Assembly: GCF_009192735.1 (NCBI RefSeq)
Contig: NZ_VTFU01000001.1
Location: forward strand, 310,001-374,000
Length of the DNA: 64,000 nt
Reading direction: 5' to 3'
DNA from: Arthrobacter gandavensis
GTDB taxonomy: Bacteria; Actinomycetota; Actinomycetes; Actinomycetales; Micrococcaceae
The notes under the pieces are model-generated. The model was given only the letters and a program-made list of their open reading frames with translations, did not search any database and was not told the DNA's origin. Position numbers and translations under genes: made by a program. Position 1 is the stretch's first letter, and each line of letters opens with the position of its first letter. Of this stretch, positions 36,910-45,731 are shown piece by piece.

Positions 36910-37670
36910 GCGTCTTTGTTTGCCGTGGAAATCTTGCGCTTGTAGTAGTACTTGCCGGACTGCCAGTCCTCGCCGGGGACTGATTCCGCCAGCCACACCA
37001 GGGTTTCAGCACCCTGGTCGGGGGAGATCAGGAACCGGTTGAGGGCGGTCCGGTAGATCAGGCGCATGACGCTGGTGGACCCTGCGGCAAAGGAGGATGC
37101 CACCGCCCCCGGGTGAAAGGCAGCGGCGGAAATGCCGGCACTCCGGTACCTGGTGTCCAGTTCCCGGGTGAACAGGATATTGGCCAGTTTCGAGTTTCCG
37201 TACGCACGGTTCGGGGTGTACCGCCGCCGGGCCTCCAGATCATCGATGTCGAAATGGGCAAACAGGCTGTTGGCGACGCTGGAGGTGTTGATGACGCTGG
37301 CCTCCGACTCAGCCAGCCGTCCCAGCAGCAGGTTGGTGAGCAAAAACGGTGCCAGATGGTTGACCTGCAGCGTTTTTTCATGCCCGTCAAGGGTCTCTTC
37401 GCGCGCCCGCATGATGCCTCCGGCGTTGTTCACCAGGACGTCAATGCGCGGATAACGTTCCAGCAGGGAGGACGCCAGGGCACGGACGTCGTCCAGGCGC
37501 AAATAGTCGGCGAGCAAATAGTCGCTGTCCAGTTCCCGGGCCACGGCCGCGGTCTTCTCCGGGGAGCGTCCAACGATGACAACGCGGTTGCCCATACTCT
37601 TCAGGCTTCGCGCTGCTGCGGCTCCGATGCCGTCGCTGGCACCGGTGATGACAATGGTTCGCTCTGACAC
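36813..37670 (-). CDS. Short-chain dehydrogenase (retinol dehydrogenase-like)
   Basis: 285 residues from GTG 37670; the upstream 26 codons to 37748 look like leader sequence. TGASDGIGAAAARSL (cofactor), NNAGGIM, INTSSVANS and the catalytic YGNSK are present, followed by a long C-terminal part (RKISTANKDAYDAALSARLWDES) typical of RDH11-14/WW-domain oxidoreductase-like SDRs. Substrate unknown. The gene is convergent with rhaB and overlaps its 3' end by 97 bases, so there is no terminator between them. Confidence 0.85.
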   Translation of the reverse strand: MSERTIVITGASDGIGAAAARSLKSMGNRVVIVGRSPEKTAAVARELDSDYLLADYLRLDDVRALASSLLERYPRIDVLVNNAGGIMRAREETLDGHEKTLQVNHLAPFLLTNLLLGRLAESEASVINTSSVANSLFAHFDIDDLEARRRYTPNRAYGNSKLANILFTRELDTRYRSAGISAAAFHPGAVASSFAAGSTSVMRLIYRTALNRFLISPDQGAETLVWLAESVPGEDWQSGKYYYKRKISTANKDAYDAALSARLWDESARMVGLSPAAGGQEVSGR

Positions 37671-37947
37671 GGGCGGCCTTTCGGGCGGATGCGGAACTGG
37701 TGCGAAGTCTCTCCCAGTATTGCCCGGCCCAGCGGATCCGCCAATCAATGTGCTTCCCGGTGTCGCCGGATTACTCCCGGCTGCGTGTCGTTAGCTGACG
37801 CCTGAGGCGTGTAAGTAATTTTCACAAAACTGCAGGGATATGAAAGCAATTGACGCGCTGTTGGTGGCTGTGTTCTCCTAGTGACGTGAATTACACTCCC
37901 AGCGTCCGCACCAGTCTTCCCGCACCAGCCGGCCAGGTGGTGCCGTC

Positions 37948-39132
37948 GTGAGGATCCTCGGACTCTCCTCGGGCACCTCCGTGGACGGCATCGACCTCGC
38001 CGCCGCCGAGTTTCAGCTGCACGGAGACGCCCTCGTCCTGACGCCGCTGGGGCACCGGGAGGTCCCCTACCGGGAGCACGTGCGCACGGCGATCCAGGCA
38101 GCCATGCCGCCGTCGCCCACCAGCATGGCCGACGTGGCCCGGCTTGACACCCTCATTGGGCAGGAATTCGCCGCCGCTGCCCAGGAATTCCTGGCGGAGT
38201 CCGGCCTTCGGGCCGACCTCGTGGTTTCCCACGGGCAGACACTCTTCCACTGGATAGAGGACGGCGCCGCCCGCGGCACCCTGCAGCTCGGGCAGCCCGC
38301 CTGGATTGCACAGGCCACCGGGCTCCCCGTCCTGTCCGACCTGCGCAGCAGCGACATTGCCGCCGGTGGGCAGGGAGCACCGCTGGTGAGTTTGTTCGAC
38401 ACCCTGCTGCTGGCGGGCCGGGAGGCCGGAGCTGCGGCACTGAACCTGGGCGGGATTGCCAATGTCACGGTGGTTCGGCCCGGCCGGGACCCCGTGGCCT
38501 TCGACACGGGCCCGGCCAACGGACTGCTTGACGCAGCGGTCCACGCCTACACCGGGGGAGCGCATTCGGTCGACCCGGACGGCACGGGGGCCAGGGCCGG
38601 AACAGTGGACACCGCCCTCCTCGAGCAGTTCCTCGCCCATCCGTACTATGCGCAACCCGCGCCAAAATCCACGGGACGCGAGATCTTCCACGCGGCCTAT
38701 CTCGATGAAGTGACCGCGGGGCGGAACATCGCCCACAACGACCTCCTGGCCACCCTGACCGAGCTGACGGCCCGAACCGTTGCCGACGCCCTCCGCCCGT
38801 ACGCCCCGGCCGAGGTCTTTGTCTCGGGCGGGGGAGTCCGCAACGTGTACCTGATCGAACGGTTGCGGGAGCAGCTGGCCCCGTCCGTTCTGCGCAGCAC
38901 AGCGGAACTTGGCGTCGACGCAGATGCCAAGGAAGCGTATCTCTTCGCCCTGCTCGGCTTTTTCACCTGGCACGGGCTCCCCGGCACACTTGCGGGATGC
39001 ACCGGGAGCAGCAATCCACCGCAGGCCGGGCGCATTACGCCCGGCGCACACCCCCTGCGCCTTCCGCCGCCGCTTTCCGTTCCACCCCGGCACCTCACCA
39101 TGTCCCGCCCGATGACCTCGCGGCCCCGCTAA
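37948..39132 (+). CDS. anmK: Anhydro-N-acetylmuramic acid kinase
   Basis: 394 residues from GTG 37948. ILGLSSGTSVDGIDLAA (ATP phosphate loop), VVSHGQTLFHW, GQPAWIAQATGLPVLSDLRSSDIAAGGQGAPLV (cited in part: DLRSSDIAAGGQGAPL), FDTGPANGLLDA and VSGGGVRN identify AnmK. It converts 1,6-anhydroMurNAc to MurNAc-6-phosphate in cell-wall recycling. The C-terminal 40 residues are Pro/Arg-rich and unusual. It starts a three-gene set with a symporter and nagB. A TTGACG at 37850 may be a -35 box, but I find no matching -10. Confidence 0.92.
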   Translation: MRILGLSSGTSVDGIDLAAAEFQLHGDALVLTPLGHREVPYREHVRTAIQAAMPPSPTSMADVARLDTLIGQEFAAAAQEFLAESGLRADLVVSHGQTLFHWIEDGAARGTLQLGQPAWIAQATGLPVLSDLRSSDIAAGGQGAPLVSLFDTLLLAGREAGAAALNLGGIANVTVVRPGRDPVAFDTGPANGLLDAAVHAYTGGAHSVDPDGTGARAGTVDTALLEQFLAHPYYAQPAPKSTGREIFHAAYLDEVTAGRNIAHNDLLATLTELTARTVADALRPYAPAEVFVSGGGVRNVYLIERLREQLAPSVLRSTAELGVDADAKEAYLFALLGFFTWHGLPGTLAGCTGSSNPPQAGRITPGAHPLRLPPPLSVPPRHLTMSRPMTSRPR

Positions 39133-39147
39133 GCTCCTGGAGATTCC

Positions 39148-40644
39148 GTGCAACCCCTCGATTTGATCGTCATTATCGCCTACCTCGTGGGCTCGGCCTG
39201 GCTGGGGCTCAAGCTGTCCGGCAAGCAGGCAAACATCAAGGACTATTTCCTGGGCGGCCGCGAACTCCCGTGGTGGGCAGTATGCCTCTCAGTGGTGGCT
39301 ACGGAAACGAGCGCGCTGACCGTGATCAGCGTTCCCGCCGTCGCCTACCTTGGAAACATCACTTTCATCCAGGTGGCCATCGGGTACCTGATCGGCCGCA
39401 TCATCGTCGCCGTCGTGCTGTTGCCGCGGTACTTCCGAGGTGAAATGACAACCGCCTATGAGTATCTCGGCCAGCGGTTCGGCCGCGGGATGCAGAGCAC
39501 CGCCTCGGTGGCGTTCATCCTCACCCGTCTCCTGGCTGACGGCGTGCGGCTCTTTGCCGCGGCCATTCCGGTCAAAGTCATCCTCGACTCCTACGGGCTG
39601 CACCTGGGCTTCTTTCCGATCATCGCGATCCTCAGTGTCGTCACCATCGCCTACACATTCTTCGGCGGCATCAAGGCTGTTGTCTGGGTCGATGTCCTGC
39701 AGATGGCCCTCTATATTGTTGGCGGCATCGTTGCCCTGATCTTTGTCACCACAAAACTGGACGTCAATTTCTGGACCGAAGCCGCGGACGCGGGCAAAAC
39801 ACAGATCTTCGACTTTGCCTCAAGTCCCATCTCCGCGCCGTACGCCTTCATCACCGCGGTCATCGGCGGCGCGCTGCTCTCCACCGCATCCCACGGCGCC
39901 GACCAGATCATTGTCCAGCGGCTGCTCACCACGAGGACGCTTCGGGATGCGCAAAAGGCGGTCATCGGCAGCGTCATCGTCGTGTTCTTCCAGTTCGCCC
40001 TGTTCCTGACCGTCGGTCTGGCGCTGTGGAGCTACTACGAGCGCAGGACCATTGAGGAACTCGGCCTCACGCACAGCGACCAGATTTTCCCCACCTTTAT
40101 TGTGGAGGGCCTTCCCAGCGGACTGTCCGGACTGCTCCTTGCCGGCATCCTGGCTTCGGCAATGAGCACGCTTTCGTCGTCGCTGTCGGCGTTGGCGTCC
40201 TCCACCATGTCCGACCTGTTCGAGAGGCACAGCACCCGTAAACTGACCGACCACCAGGGTCTTCGCCTCAGCCGGGTGTTCACGCTGGGGTGGGGCCTGG
40301 TGTTCATCGGCGCCGGAGCCCTGTTCACCGGAACGGACAATCCCGTGGTCGAGCTTGGCCTGTCCGTGGCCGGCCTGACATATGGCGGCCTGCTGGGTGC
40401 CTTCTTCCTGGGTCTGTGGGTTCCCCGTGCCCGCCAGGCCGACGCCGTCCTGGGCTTCACCGTCGCCGTGGCGCTGATGACCTACCTGTTCCTCTTCCAA
40501 CCCGAACTGGTTGGCTTCACCTGGTACACGGCGATTGGAGTAATTGTCACCCTGGGCCTGGGATTCCTGTCCTCCCGGCGGCATCCGGCCGCGCCGGCCG
40601 AGACCGGCGTTGTGCAGACAGCGGACGCTGGCAGCGGACTGTGA
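39148..40644 (+). CDS. Sodium:solute symporter (SSS family)
   Basis: 498 residues from GTG 39148 with CTGGAG as RBS. About thirteen membrane helices; the SSS core is visible in KDYFLGGRELPWWAVCLSVV, ATETSALTVISVPAVAYLG, FGGIKAVVWVDVLQM and LLAGILASAMSTLSSSLSAL (Na+ site Ser/Thr). Position between anmK and nagB suggests uptake of anhydroMurNAc or another amino sugar. That substrate is inference; sugar, sialic acid and vitamin carriers share this fold. Confidence 0.88.
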   Translation: MQPLDLIVIIAYLVGSAWLGLKLSGKQANIKDYFLGGRELPWWAVCLSVVATETSALTVISVPAVAYLGNITFIQVAIGYLIGRIIVAVVLLPRYFRGEMTTAYEYLGQRFGRGMQSTASVAFILTRLLADGVRLFAAAIPVKVILDSYGLHLGFFPIIAILSVVTIAYTFFGGIKAVVWVDVLQMALYIVGGIVALIFVTTKLDVNFWTEAADAGKTQIFDFASSPISAPYAFITAVIGGALLSTASHGADQIIVQRLLTTRTLRDAQKAVIGSVIVVFFQFALFLTVGLALWSYYERRTIEELGLTHSDQIFPTFIVEGLPSGLSGLLLAGILASAMSTLSSSLSALASSTMSDLFERHSTRKLTDHQGLRLSRVFTLGWGLVFIGAGALFTGTDNPVVELGLSVAGLTYGGLLGAFFLGLWVPRARQADAVLGFTVAVALMTYLFLFQPELVGFTWYTAIGVIVTLGLGFLSSRRHPAAPAETGVVQTADAGSGL

Positions 40645-41423
40645 GAATCTGCATCATGCCCGACGCGGCGGCGGCAGGCAGGCGCGCTGCTGAGATCATC
40701 GCTGCAGTCGTAACGGCCAAGCCGGAGGCTGTCCTCGGTTTCGCCACGGGTTCCAGCCCGGTGGCCACCTACGAAGCGCTCGCAGACCACTGCGCCGACG
40801 GGCTGAATATGAGCCGGGTGACCGGCTTTGCGCTGGATGAGTACGTCGGTCTGCCTGCCGGGCACCCGCAGAGCTACGCCTCGGTCATCGGGCGGGACGT
40901 TGTCGCCCGGCTGGGGCTTCGGCGCGGCAGCGTCCGGGTTCCGGACGGATCCGCTGAGGATTTGCAGGCGGCGTGTGCCGCTTACGAAGAGGAGATCGGG
41001 GCTGCCGGAGGAATCGATCTGCAGGTGCTGGGCATCGGCGGCAATGGACACATCGGCTTCAATGAACCGTCGTCGTCCCTCGCCAGCCGGACCAGGGTGA
41101 AGACACTCTCGCCTGGGACCGCAGCGGACAACTCGCGGTTCTTCGACGGCGATCCATCCCAGGTGCCCCGCCACTGCATCACGCAGGGGATAGGGACCAT
41201 TCTGGAGGCAAAGAGACTCCTGCTCATCGCCTCCGGATCCGCCAAGGCGGCCGCCGTCGCGCAGATGGTTGAAGGACCCATCGGTGCGTTCTGTCCGGCA
41301 ACAGCACTGCAGCTGCACGCCAATTCCACCGTCGTCCTGGATGAGGCCGCTGCAGCGAACCTGCTTGAGCGCGCCTACTACGCCTATGTGGAAATCAACC
41401 GTCCCGCCTGGCAGGGCCCCTGA
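40641..41423 (+). CDS. nagB: Glucosamine-6-phosphate deaminase
   Basis: 260 residues from a GTG overlapping the symporter stop (GTGA). Motifs: LGFATGSSPVATY, FALDEYVGLPAGHPQSY (catalytic Asp), GIGGNGHIGFNEP (Asp/His relay) and FCPATALQLHANSTVVLDEAA. It converts GlcN-6-P to fructose-6-P and ammonia, the final step joining amino sugars to glycolysis. MurQ and NagA, needed between AnmK and NagB, are not in this window. Confidence 0.93.
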   Translation: MRICIMPDAAAAGRRAAEIIAAVVTAKPEAVLGFATGSSPVATYEALADHCADGLNMSRVTGFALDEYVGLPAGHPQSYASVIGRDVVARLGLRRGSVRVPDGSAEDLQAACAAYEEEIGAAGGIDLQVLGIGGNGHIGFNEPSSSLASRTRVKTLSPGTAADNSRFFDGDPSQVPRHCITQGIGTILEAKRLLLIASGSAKAAAVAQMVEGPIGAFCPATALQLHANSTVVLDEAAAANLLERAYYAYVEINRPAWQGP

Positions 41424-41447
41424 CCACAACGGCCCGGGCAGCGGGGC

Positions 41448-42035
41448 CTATCCGCAGGAGGGGTTTGGGGCCAGCAGCCGGCAGGCGGCCGCGACGGCTG
41501 CTTCGCGGCGGCGGCTCCGGGACTCGTCCTGCGCCTCAGGCTCGCCCGTGAACAGGAACTCCGGGGACTGGGCCCATGCGGTGGCCAGGGACAGGAGCAT
41601 CGTGAGCAGGTCGTCCGGGTCCCACCGCGAGTCAATGATGCCCCGGGCCTGTGCGCGGATCACGTCCTCCTTGTCCGGACCGGGGCGGCCGCAGGGCGTC
41701 TGCGGGGCGATCCCGGGTTCGTTTTCCAGCCGCGCCCAGTCCAGCATGCGCAGGTGGTCGGGATTGTGCGCCGCATGGTCGAACATGGCTCCCACGAAGC
41801 CGGGCAAATCCAGGACGTCGGCCGGGATCCTGTCCTTCGTCTCCTGCATGTTCAGGGCGAGGACCGCGGCAAACAGCGACCGCTTGTCACCGAAATACGC
41901 ATACAGGCGCTCCTTGCTGGCCCGGGCGTCGGCGGCAATCCGGTCCACGCGCGAGCCGGCAAGTCCGTAGCGCGCAAACTCGGTGCGTGCCGCTGCAAGG
42001 ATGCGGGCTCTGGTGGCTTCGCCGTCGCTTCTCAT
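41448..42035 (-). CDS. TetR family regulator of the adjacent efflux pump
   Basis: 195 residues from ATG 42035. HTH: RARILAAARTEFARYGLAGS and DRIAADARASKERLYAYFGDKRSL. The ligand domain is of the TetR_C type seen in drug-pump repressors. On the minus strand TATACT is followed by exactly 6 bases and the ATG, so it is probably leaderless. It is divergent from the DHA2 transporter with a palindromic operator between. Confidence 0.9.
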   Translation of the reverse strand: MRSDGEATRARILAAARTEFARYGLAGSRVDRIAADARASKERLYAYFGDKRSLFAAVLALNMQETKDRIPADVLDLPGFVGAMFDHAAHNPDHLRMLDWARLENEPGIAPQTPCGRPGPDKEDVIRAQARGIIDSRWDPDDLLTMLLSLATAWAQSPEFLFTGEPEAQDESRSRRREAAVAAACRLLAPNPSCG

Positions 42036-42055
42036 ACCTGTAGTATAGCTAAGCC

Positions 42056-42071
42056 AACCAACTAGTTCGTT
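42056..42071. promoter_or_regulatory. TetR operator between tetR and the MFS gene
   Basis: AACCAACTAGTTCGTT is a 16-bp palindrome with one mismatched pair (AAC-N-AACTAGTT-N-GTT). It overlaps the expected -35 region of the tetR promoter (TATACT at about 42042-42047 on the minus strand) and lies 21 bases before the transporter ATG, so one bound dimer could control both genes. Confidence 0.65.
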
Positions 42072-42091
42072 TGAATGAGGATTTCCCCTAC

Positions 42092-43573
42092 ATGGACCGT
42101 ACGACCACCGCCGGCGAGCCCTCCGCCGTCGACCACTCCACACATCCGCACCGCTGGATGCTTCTGGCCGTCCTGGCCCTTGCCCAGCTGATGGTGGTCC
42201 TGGATGGAACCATCGTCAACATTGCCCTTCCCGATGCCCAGCGTGAACTCGGCATGTCCGACGGCGACCGCACCTGGGTTGTCACGATTTACGCGCTGGC
42301 GTTCGGCTCGCTGCTGCTGCTCGGCGGCCGCATTGCGGATTACTGGGGCCGCAAGCGCACGTTCATGGTGGGCATGCTGGGCTTCGCCGCGGCTTCCGCC
42401 CTGGGTGGATTCGCCGGAAGCACCGAAGTGCTGCTGGCATCGCGCGGGCTGCAGGGTGCCTTCGCGGCACTGCTGGCGCCGGCATCACTGGCCATCCTCA
42501 CGATTACCTTCCCTTCGGGCAAGGACCGCATCAAGGCGTTTGCCGTGTACGGTGCCATCGGTGGCGGCGGGGCAGCCATCGGCCTGCTGCTCGGCGGCGT
42601 GCTGACACAGTACGCATCCTGGAACTGGTGCCTGCTGGTGAACGTGCCGATCGCCGTCGTCGCCATTGCCGGCGGGCTGCCGCTGATCCGGGAGAGCAAG
42701 GCACACGGCAACACGCGTTATGACCTGCCCGGCGCCGTTCTGGTTGTTGCCGGACTGGCCTCGCTGGTTTACGGGTTCGCCCAGGCCGAAGAGGGCTGGG
42801 TGCGCCTGGAAACGCTTGGTTTCCTCGCCGTCGGCATCCTCATTCTCGCCGTCTTTGTCCTGGTGGAATCCAAGGTGTCCAACCCGCTGCTTCCGCTGCG
42901 CGTCCTCACCAACCGGGTCCGCGGTGGTGCCTTCCTGGTGTCCACCCTGACCGGTGCCGCACTGCTGGGCGGCATCCTGTTCCTGGTCTTCTACTTCCAG
43001 ATTGTGCTGGGTTACTCGCCGCTGAAGTCCGGACTGGCCTCGCTGCCGATGACGGTGGCCATTACCGCCGGGGCCGGCGTGCTGTCCAAGTTCCTGCCGC
43101 GCACCGGCGTGCGCGTGCCGATGACGCTGGGCCCGGTGGTTGGCGCCGTCGGCCTCTTCTGGCTCTCCTCCATCACCGTTGAGGGAAATTACGCGCTGGA
43201 GGTCCTGCCGGGCCTGATTCTGCTGGGCTTCGGCCTCGCCATGATTTTTGTGCCGCTGCAGAACGTTGCGCTGGCGGGAATCGATGAGCACGACGCCGGT
43301 GTGGCCAGTGCCGCTGTTTCGGCGACCCAGCAGATCGGCGGTTCCATTGGCACCGCCCTGTTCACCGCGATTTACACTGCCGCGGTATCCGGTTATCTCA
43401 GCACCAGGGAAGTCCTGCCGCTCACGCAGCTCGAAGCCCTTGTCAGCGGCTATTCCTCGGCGTTCATGTGGGCCGGCGCCGCCATCGCCCTGGCTGCTCC
43501 GATCAGCTTCTTCATGATCCGGCTGTCCAAGAAGGATCTGCTGGACGTTCCCGCTGTTCCCCACGTCGGCTAG
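42092..43573 (+). CDS. MFS drug transporter, DHA2 (EmrB/QacA) family
   Basis: 493 residues from ATG 42092, with GAGGA upstream; a TTG at 42071 lies within the operator and is unlikely. About fourteen helices; motif D1 (LAQLMVVLDGTIVNIALP), motif A (LLGGRIADYWGRKRTF) and motif C (GPVVGAVGLFWL-like) are seen. A proton-driven exporter of antibiotics or toxic compounds, probably induced through the divergent TetR. Substrate unknown. Confidence 0.9.
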   Translation: MDRTTTAGEPSAVDHSTHPHRWMLLAVLALAQLMVVLDGTIVNIALPDAQRELGMSDGDRTWVVTIYALAFGSLLLLGGRIADYWGRKRTFMVGMLGFAAASALGGFAGSTEVLLASRGLQGAFAALLAPASLAILTITFPSGKDRIKAFAVYGAIGGGGAAIGLLLGGVLTQYASWNWCLLVNVPIAVVAIAGGLPLIRESKAHGNTRYDLPGAVLVVAGLASLVYGFAQAEEGWVRLETLGFLAVGILILAVFVLVESKVSNPLLPLRVLTNRVRGGAFLVSTLTGAALLGGILFLVFYFQIVLGYSPLKSGLASLPMTVAITAGAGVLSKFLPRTGVRVPMTLGPVVGAVGLFWLSSITVEGNYALEVLPGLILLGFGLAMIFVPLQNVALAGIDEHDAGVASAAVSATQQIGGSIGTALFTAIYTAAVSGYLSTREVLPLTQLEALVSGYSSAFMWAGAAIALAAPISFFMIRLSKKDLLDVPAVPHVG

Positions 43574-43580
43574 TTAGTGC

Positions 43581-43629
43581 CCGGTCCGCAACGGACCACA
43601 CTTCGCGGACCGGTTCCTGCTTTCGCAGG
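43581..43629. terminator. Hairpins between convergent MFS and rhaM genes
   Basis: CCGGTCCGC (43581-43589) pairs with GCGGACCGG (43605-43613); a second small hairpin CCTGC-TTTC-GCAGG is at 43616-43629, then another GGTCCGGTCCGC copy at 43629-43640. Alternative pairings among the three copies are possible. Confidence 0.5.
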
Positions 43630-43667
43630 GTCCGGTCCGCTGGTGGTTAACCACGCTGGCGCTGAAC

Positions 43668-43735
43668 GGCTGCTGTTTGCCGCCTGCTGTTTGCGGGCTG
43701 CTGGATTCCCGGCCTGCTCTTTTCAGACTGCTGGG
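43668..43735 (-). repeat. Degenerate array downstream of rhaM
   Basis: On the minus strand: GAAAAGAGCAGGCCGG, GAATCCAGCAGCCC, GCAAACAGCAGGCG, GCAAACAGCAGCCG, four units of 14-17 bases. CTCGAC also repeats across the rhaM stop (CTCGACTAGGCTCGACGG). Confidence 0.65.
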
Positions 43736-43759
43736 TGAGCTGCGGGCGAGCCGTCGAGC

Positions 43760-44080
43760 CTAGTCGAGGTGGAAGACCTCAGGCAGTGCCACCATGGCCT
43801 CATCCGGACGGCGGCCGTCCATCGGTTCAAAAAGGTCTCCCATGGAGGCCTGCCAGGCGGCGTTGATCTCACGCTTGTCCATGGCTGCCTGAGCTGCGGC
43901 AAAGTCCTCGGTTTCGAGGTAGCCGATCAGCAGGCCGTCCGGTTTCAGGAAAAGGCTGTAGTTGTGCCAACCTGTTTCCCGGAGGGCCTGCTGCATTTCC
44001 GGCCACACGTCCGAGTGGCGCTTCCGGTACTCGTCCATGCATTCGGGACGGACCTGAAGAGTGAAGCAAACCCGCTGCAT
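43760..44080 (-). CDS. rhaM: L-rhamnose mutarotase
   Basis: 106 residues, the normal length. MQRVCFTLQVRPECMDEYRKRHSDVWPEM (cited part: VRPECMDEYRKRHSDVWPEM) and WHNYSLFLKPDGLLIGYLE match the family, with the catalytic His in KRHSDVW and the tail Trp/Met region. It interconverts alpha and beta L-rhamnose. It is divergent from the MFS transporter and shares an intergenic region with two LacI-type boxes like that at rhaI. Confidence 0.92.
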   Translation of the reverse strand: MQRVCFTLQVRPECMDEYRKRHSDVWPEMQQALRETGWHNYSLFLKPDGLLIGYLETEDFAAAQAAMDKREINAAWQASMGDLFEPMDGRRPDEAMVALPEVFHLD

Positions 44081-44157
44081 ATTGAACCTCCGTGATCATG
44101 ACGGGAGCCGTTTTTAGCTTCCGCACCAGCTGTTGTAGTCTGTGTCGAGTCTAACAT

Positions 44158-44182
44158 TGAATCGTTTTTATGAAACGTTCCA
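44158..44182. promoter_or_regulatory. Two LacI-type boxes between rhaM and the sugar transporter
   Basis: TGAATCGTTTTT (44158-44169) and TGAAACGTTCCA (44171-44182) are tandem, 13 bases apart. Both share the TGAAWCG core with the rhaI operator (TGAAACGATTCA), and the first half is the exact complement of its right half. This joins the two rhamnose loci in one regulon. Confidence 0.6.
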
Positions 44183-44241
44183 AAAGACGTCCCCGCCGCT
44201 AGGAAATCCGGCGGACCGCTAGAATCAGGAGACACAACGGC

Positions 44242-45558
44242 GTGCGTATAGGCAGCAAGGAAACCAAGGGTTGGAAGGCCACCATATCGGTGGCGATGTC
44301 CAACTACATCGAAGCCGGATCGATCATTGCGATCGCTTCGAGCCTGTCCCTGTGGCAGGAATACCTCGGCATTGACAACTATCTCACCGGGCTGCTGGCC
44401 GCCCTCAGCGCCAATGCTTTCGGTGCGGCTATTGGCGCCGCCATCGGCGGCCCGCTCTGCGACAGGTTTGGCCGCAAATTCATCTACACGTATGACCTCA
44501 TGCTTTACATGGCGGGGGTCCTTCTCGCCGCCTTTGCGGGCAACTTCTGGATGCTGCTTGCCGCCTTTGTCATGACCGGTATTGCGGTGGGTGCCGGTGT
44601 CCCGGCGTCGTGGACCTACATTGCCGAAGAGGCCCCCGCCGACAAGCGGGCAGCGCACGTGGGCACCGCCCAGCTGGCGTGGTCCATGGGCCCGGTGATC
44701 GGGTTCGCCCTTGCCGTCCTGGTGGGTCCGCTGGGCCTGCTGGGCAGCCGCCTGATCTTCCTTCACCTCTTTGTGGTGGCCTTCATCACCTGGTACATCC
44801 GCCAGGGGTTGAAAGAATCGGTCATGTGGACCGAGGAAAAAGCGCAGGCCAAGCGCAGCAAGGCCACCGGAGGACGGGCACGGAGCAAGTACTCGGAACT
44901 CTTCACGAACCGGACCAACCTCAAGGCCCTGCTGTTCCTGTTTGGCGTCTATGCCTTCTGGAACACCGTTGCCGGTGCCATGGGCATCTTCATGCCACGG
45001 ATCTACGAAGCCGTTGGCGGGTTGAACGGCGTTCAGGCCAATATGCTGCAGGTGGTGCTCTGGAGTTTCACCGTCCTGGCCACCTTCTTCGGCTTCATGC
45101 GCCTGGCGGACCGCTACAGCCGCCGGCTGCTGTACGGGATTGGAGCGGCCCTGGGCATTATCGCCTGGGTGCTGCTGGTCTTCGCGCCGCCTGTACCCCT
45201 GGTGCTCGGTGCCTTCGTGGTCCTCTGGGGCGTCTCCGCCGGCATCGGCGCGCAGGCCTTCTACGGATTGTGGGCCAGTGAACTGTTTGCCACCCGCTAC
45301 CGTGCCGGCGCCCAGGGCATCCTGTTCTTCGCAGCCCGGACGGCAACCGGCATCCTCAGTTTCTTCTTCCCGACCATGCTGGCCACCGTGGGCTTTGTTC
45401 CGCTGGGCCTGACCATGATTGCGCTGCTGTTGGTGGCCGCCGTCGTGGGCGTCCTGTATGCCCCCGACACCCAGGGCAAGACGCTGCAGGAAATCGAGGT
45501 GGAGCGCTACGGCGCCGTGGTGGGGGAGTCCCCGGAACCGGTGCGCGTCCCGTCCTAA
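44242..45558 (+). CDS. rhaY: MFS sugar transporter, probable L-rhamnose permease
   Basis: 438 residues from GTG 44242, RBS CAGGAGA. Twelve helices. Motif A is GGPLCDRFGRKFIYTYD; other family features are GVPASWTYIAEEAP and RYRAGAQGILFFAART, as in the sugar porter/metabolite:H+ symporter group. The substrate is inferred from its divergent pairing with rhaM and the shared operator; the symbol follows the known actinobacterial-type rhamnose permease and is tentative. Confidence 0.8.
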   Translation: MRIGSKETKGWKATISVAMSNYIEAGSIIAIASSLSLWQEYLGIDNYLTGLLAALSANAFGAAIGAAIGGPLCDRFGRKFIYTYDLMLYMAGVLLAAFAGNFWMLLAAFVMTGIAVGAGVPASWTYIAEEAPADKRAAHVGTAQLAWSMGPVIGFALAVLVGPLGLLGSRLIFLHLFVVAFITWYIRQGLKESVMWTEEKAQAKRSKATGGRARSKYSELFTNRTNLKALLFLFGVYAFWNTVAGAMGIFMPRIYEAVGGLNGVQANMLQVVLWSFTVLATFFGFMRLADRYSRRLLYGIGAALGIIAWVLLVFAPPVPLVLGAFVVLWGVSAGIGAQAFYGLWASELFATRYRAGAQGILFFAARTATGILSFFFPTMLATVGFVPLGLTMIALLLVAAVVGVLYAPDTQGKTLQEIEVERYGAVVGESPEPVRVPS

Positions 45559-45593
45559 GGATCGGTTGCATCGCCGGGGACTGACCCGGCATT

Positions 45594-45639
45594 CTCCCGG
45601 CAGGTGGGTGTCTCAGACGCCCCGCCTGCCGGGAGTTTT
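45594..45639 (+). terminator. Intrinsic terminator after the sugar transporter
   Basis: CTCCCGGCAGG (45594-45604) pairs with CCTGCCGGGAG (45625-45635), extended inward by GGG/CCC with mismatches, followed by TTTT. Confidence 0.88.
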
Positions 45640-45731
45640 GCTGTGTGAGCCCTAAACCGGGGCCTGAAGCCGTGGGCGCCTGAGCTGTGTGCCTTAGACA
45701 GTGGGGCTGCCGCAGCATATCCTGCCTGGCC

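Noticed and set aside
37811-37830. MurR/NagC-like operator (GTAAGTAATTTTCAC) before anmK
   Set aside because: Only one imperfect half-site pair is present, with no second copy and no regulator nearby, so I cannot support it.
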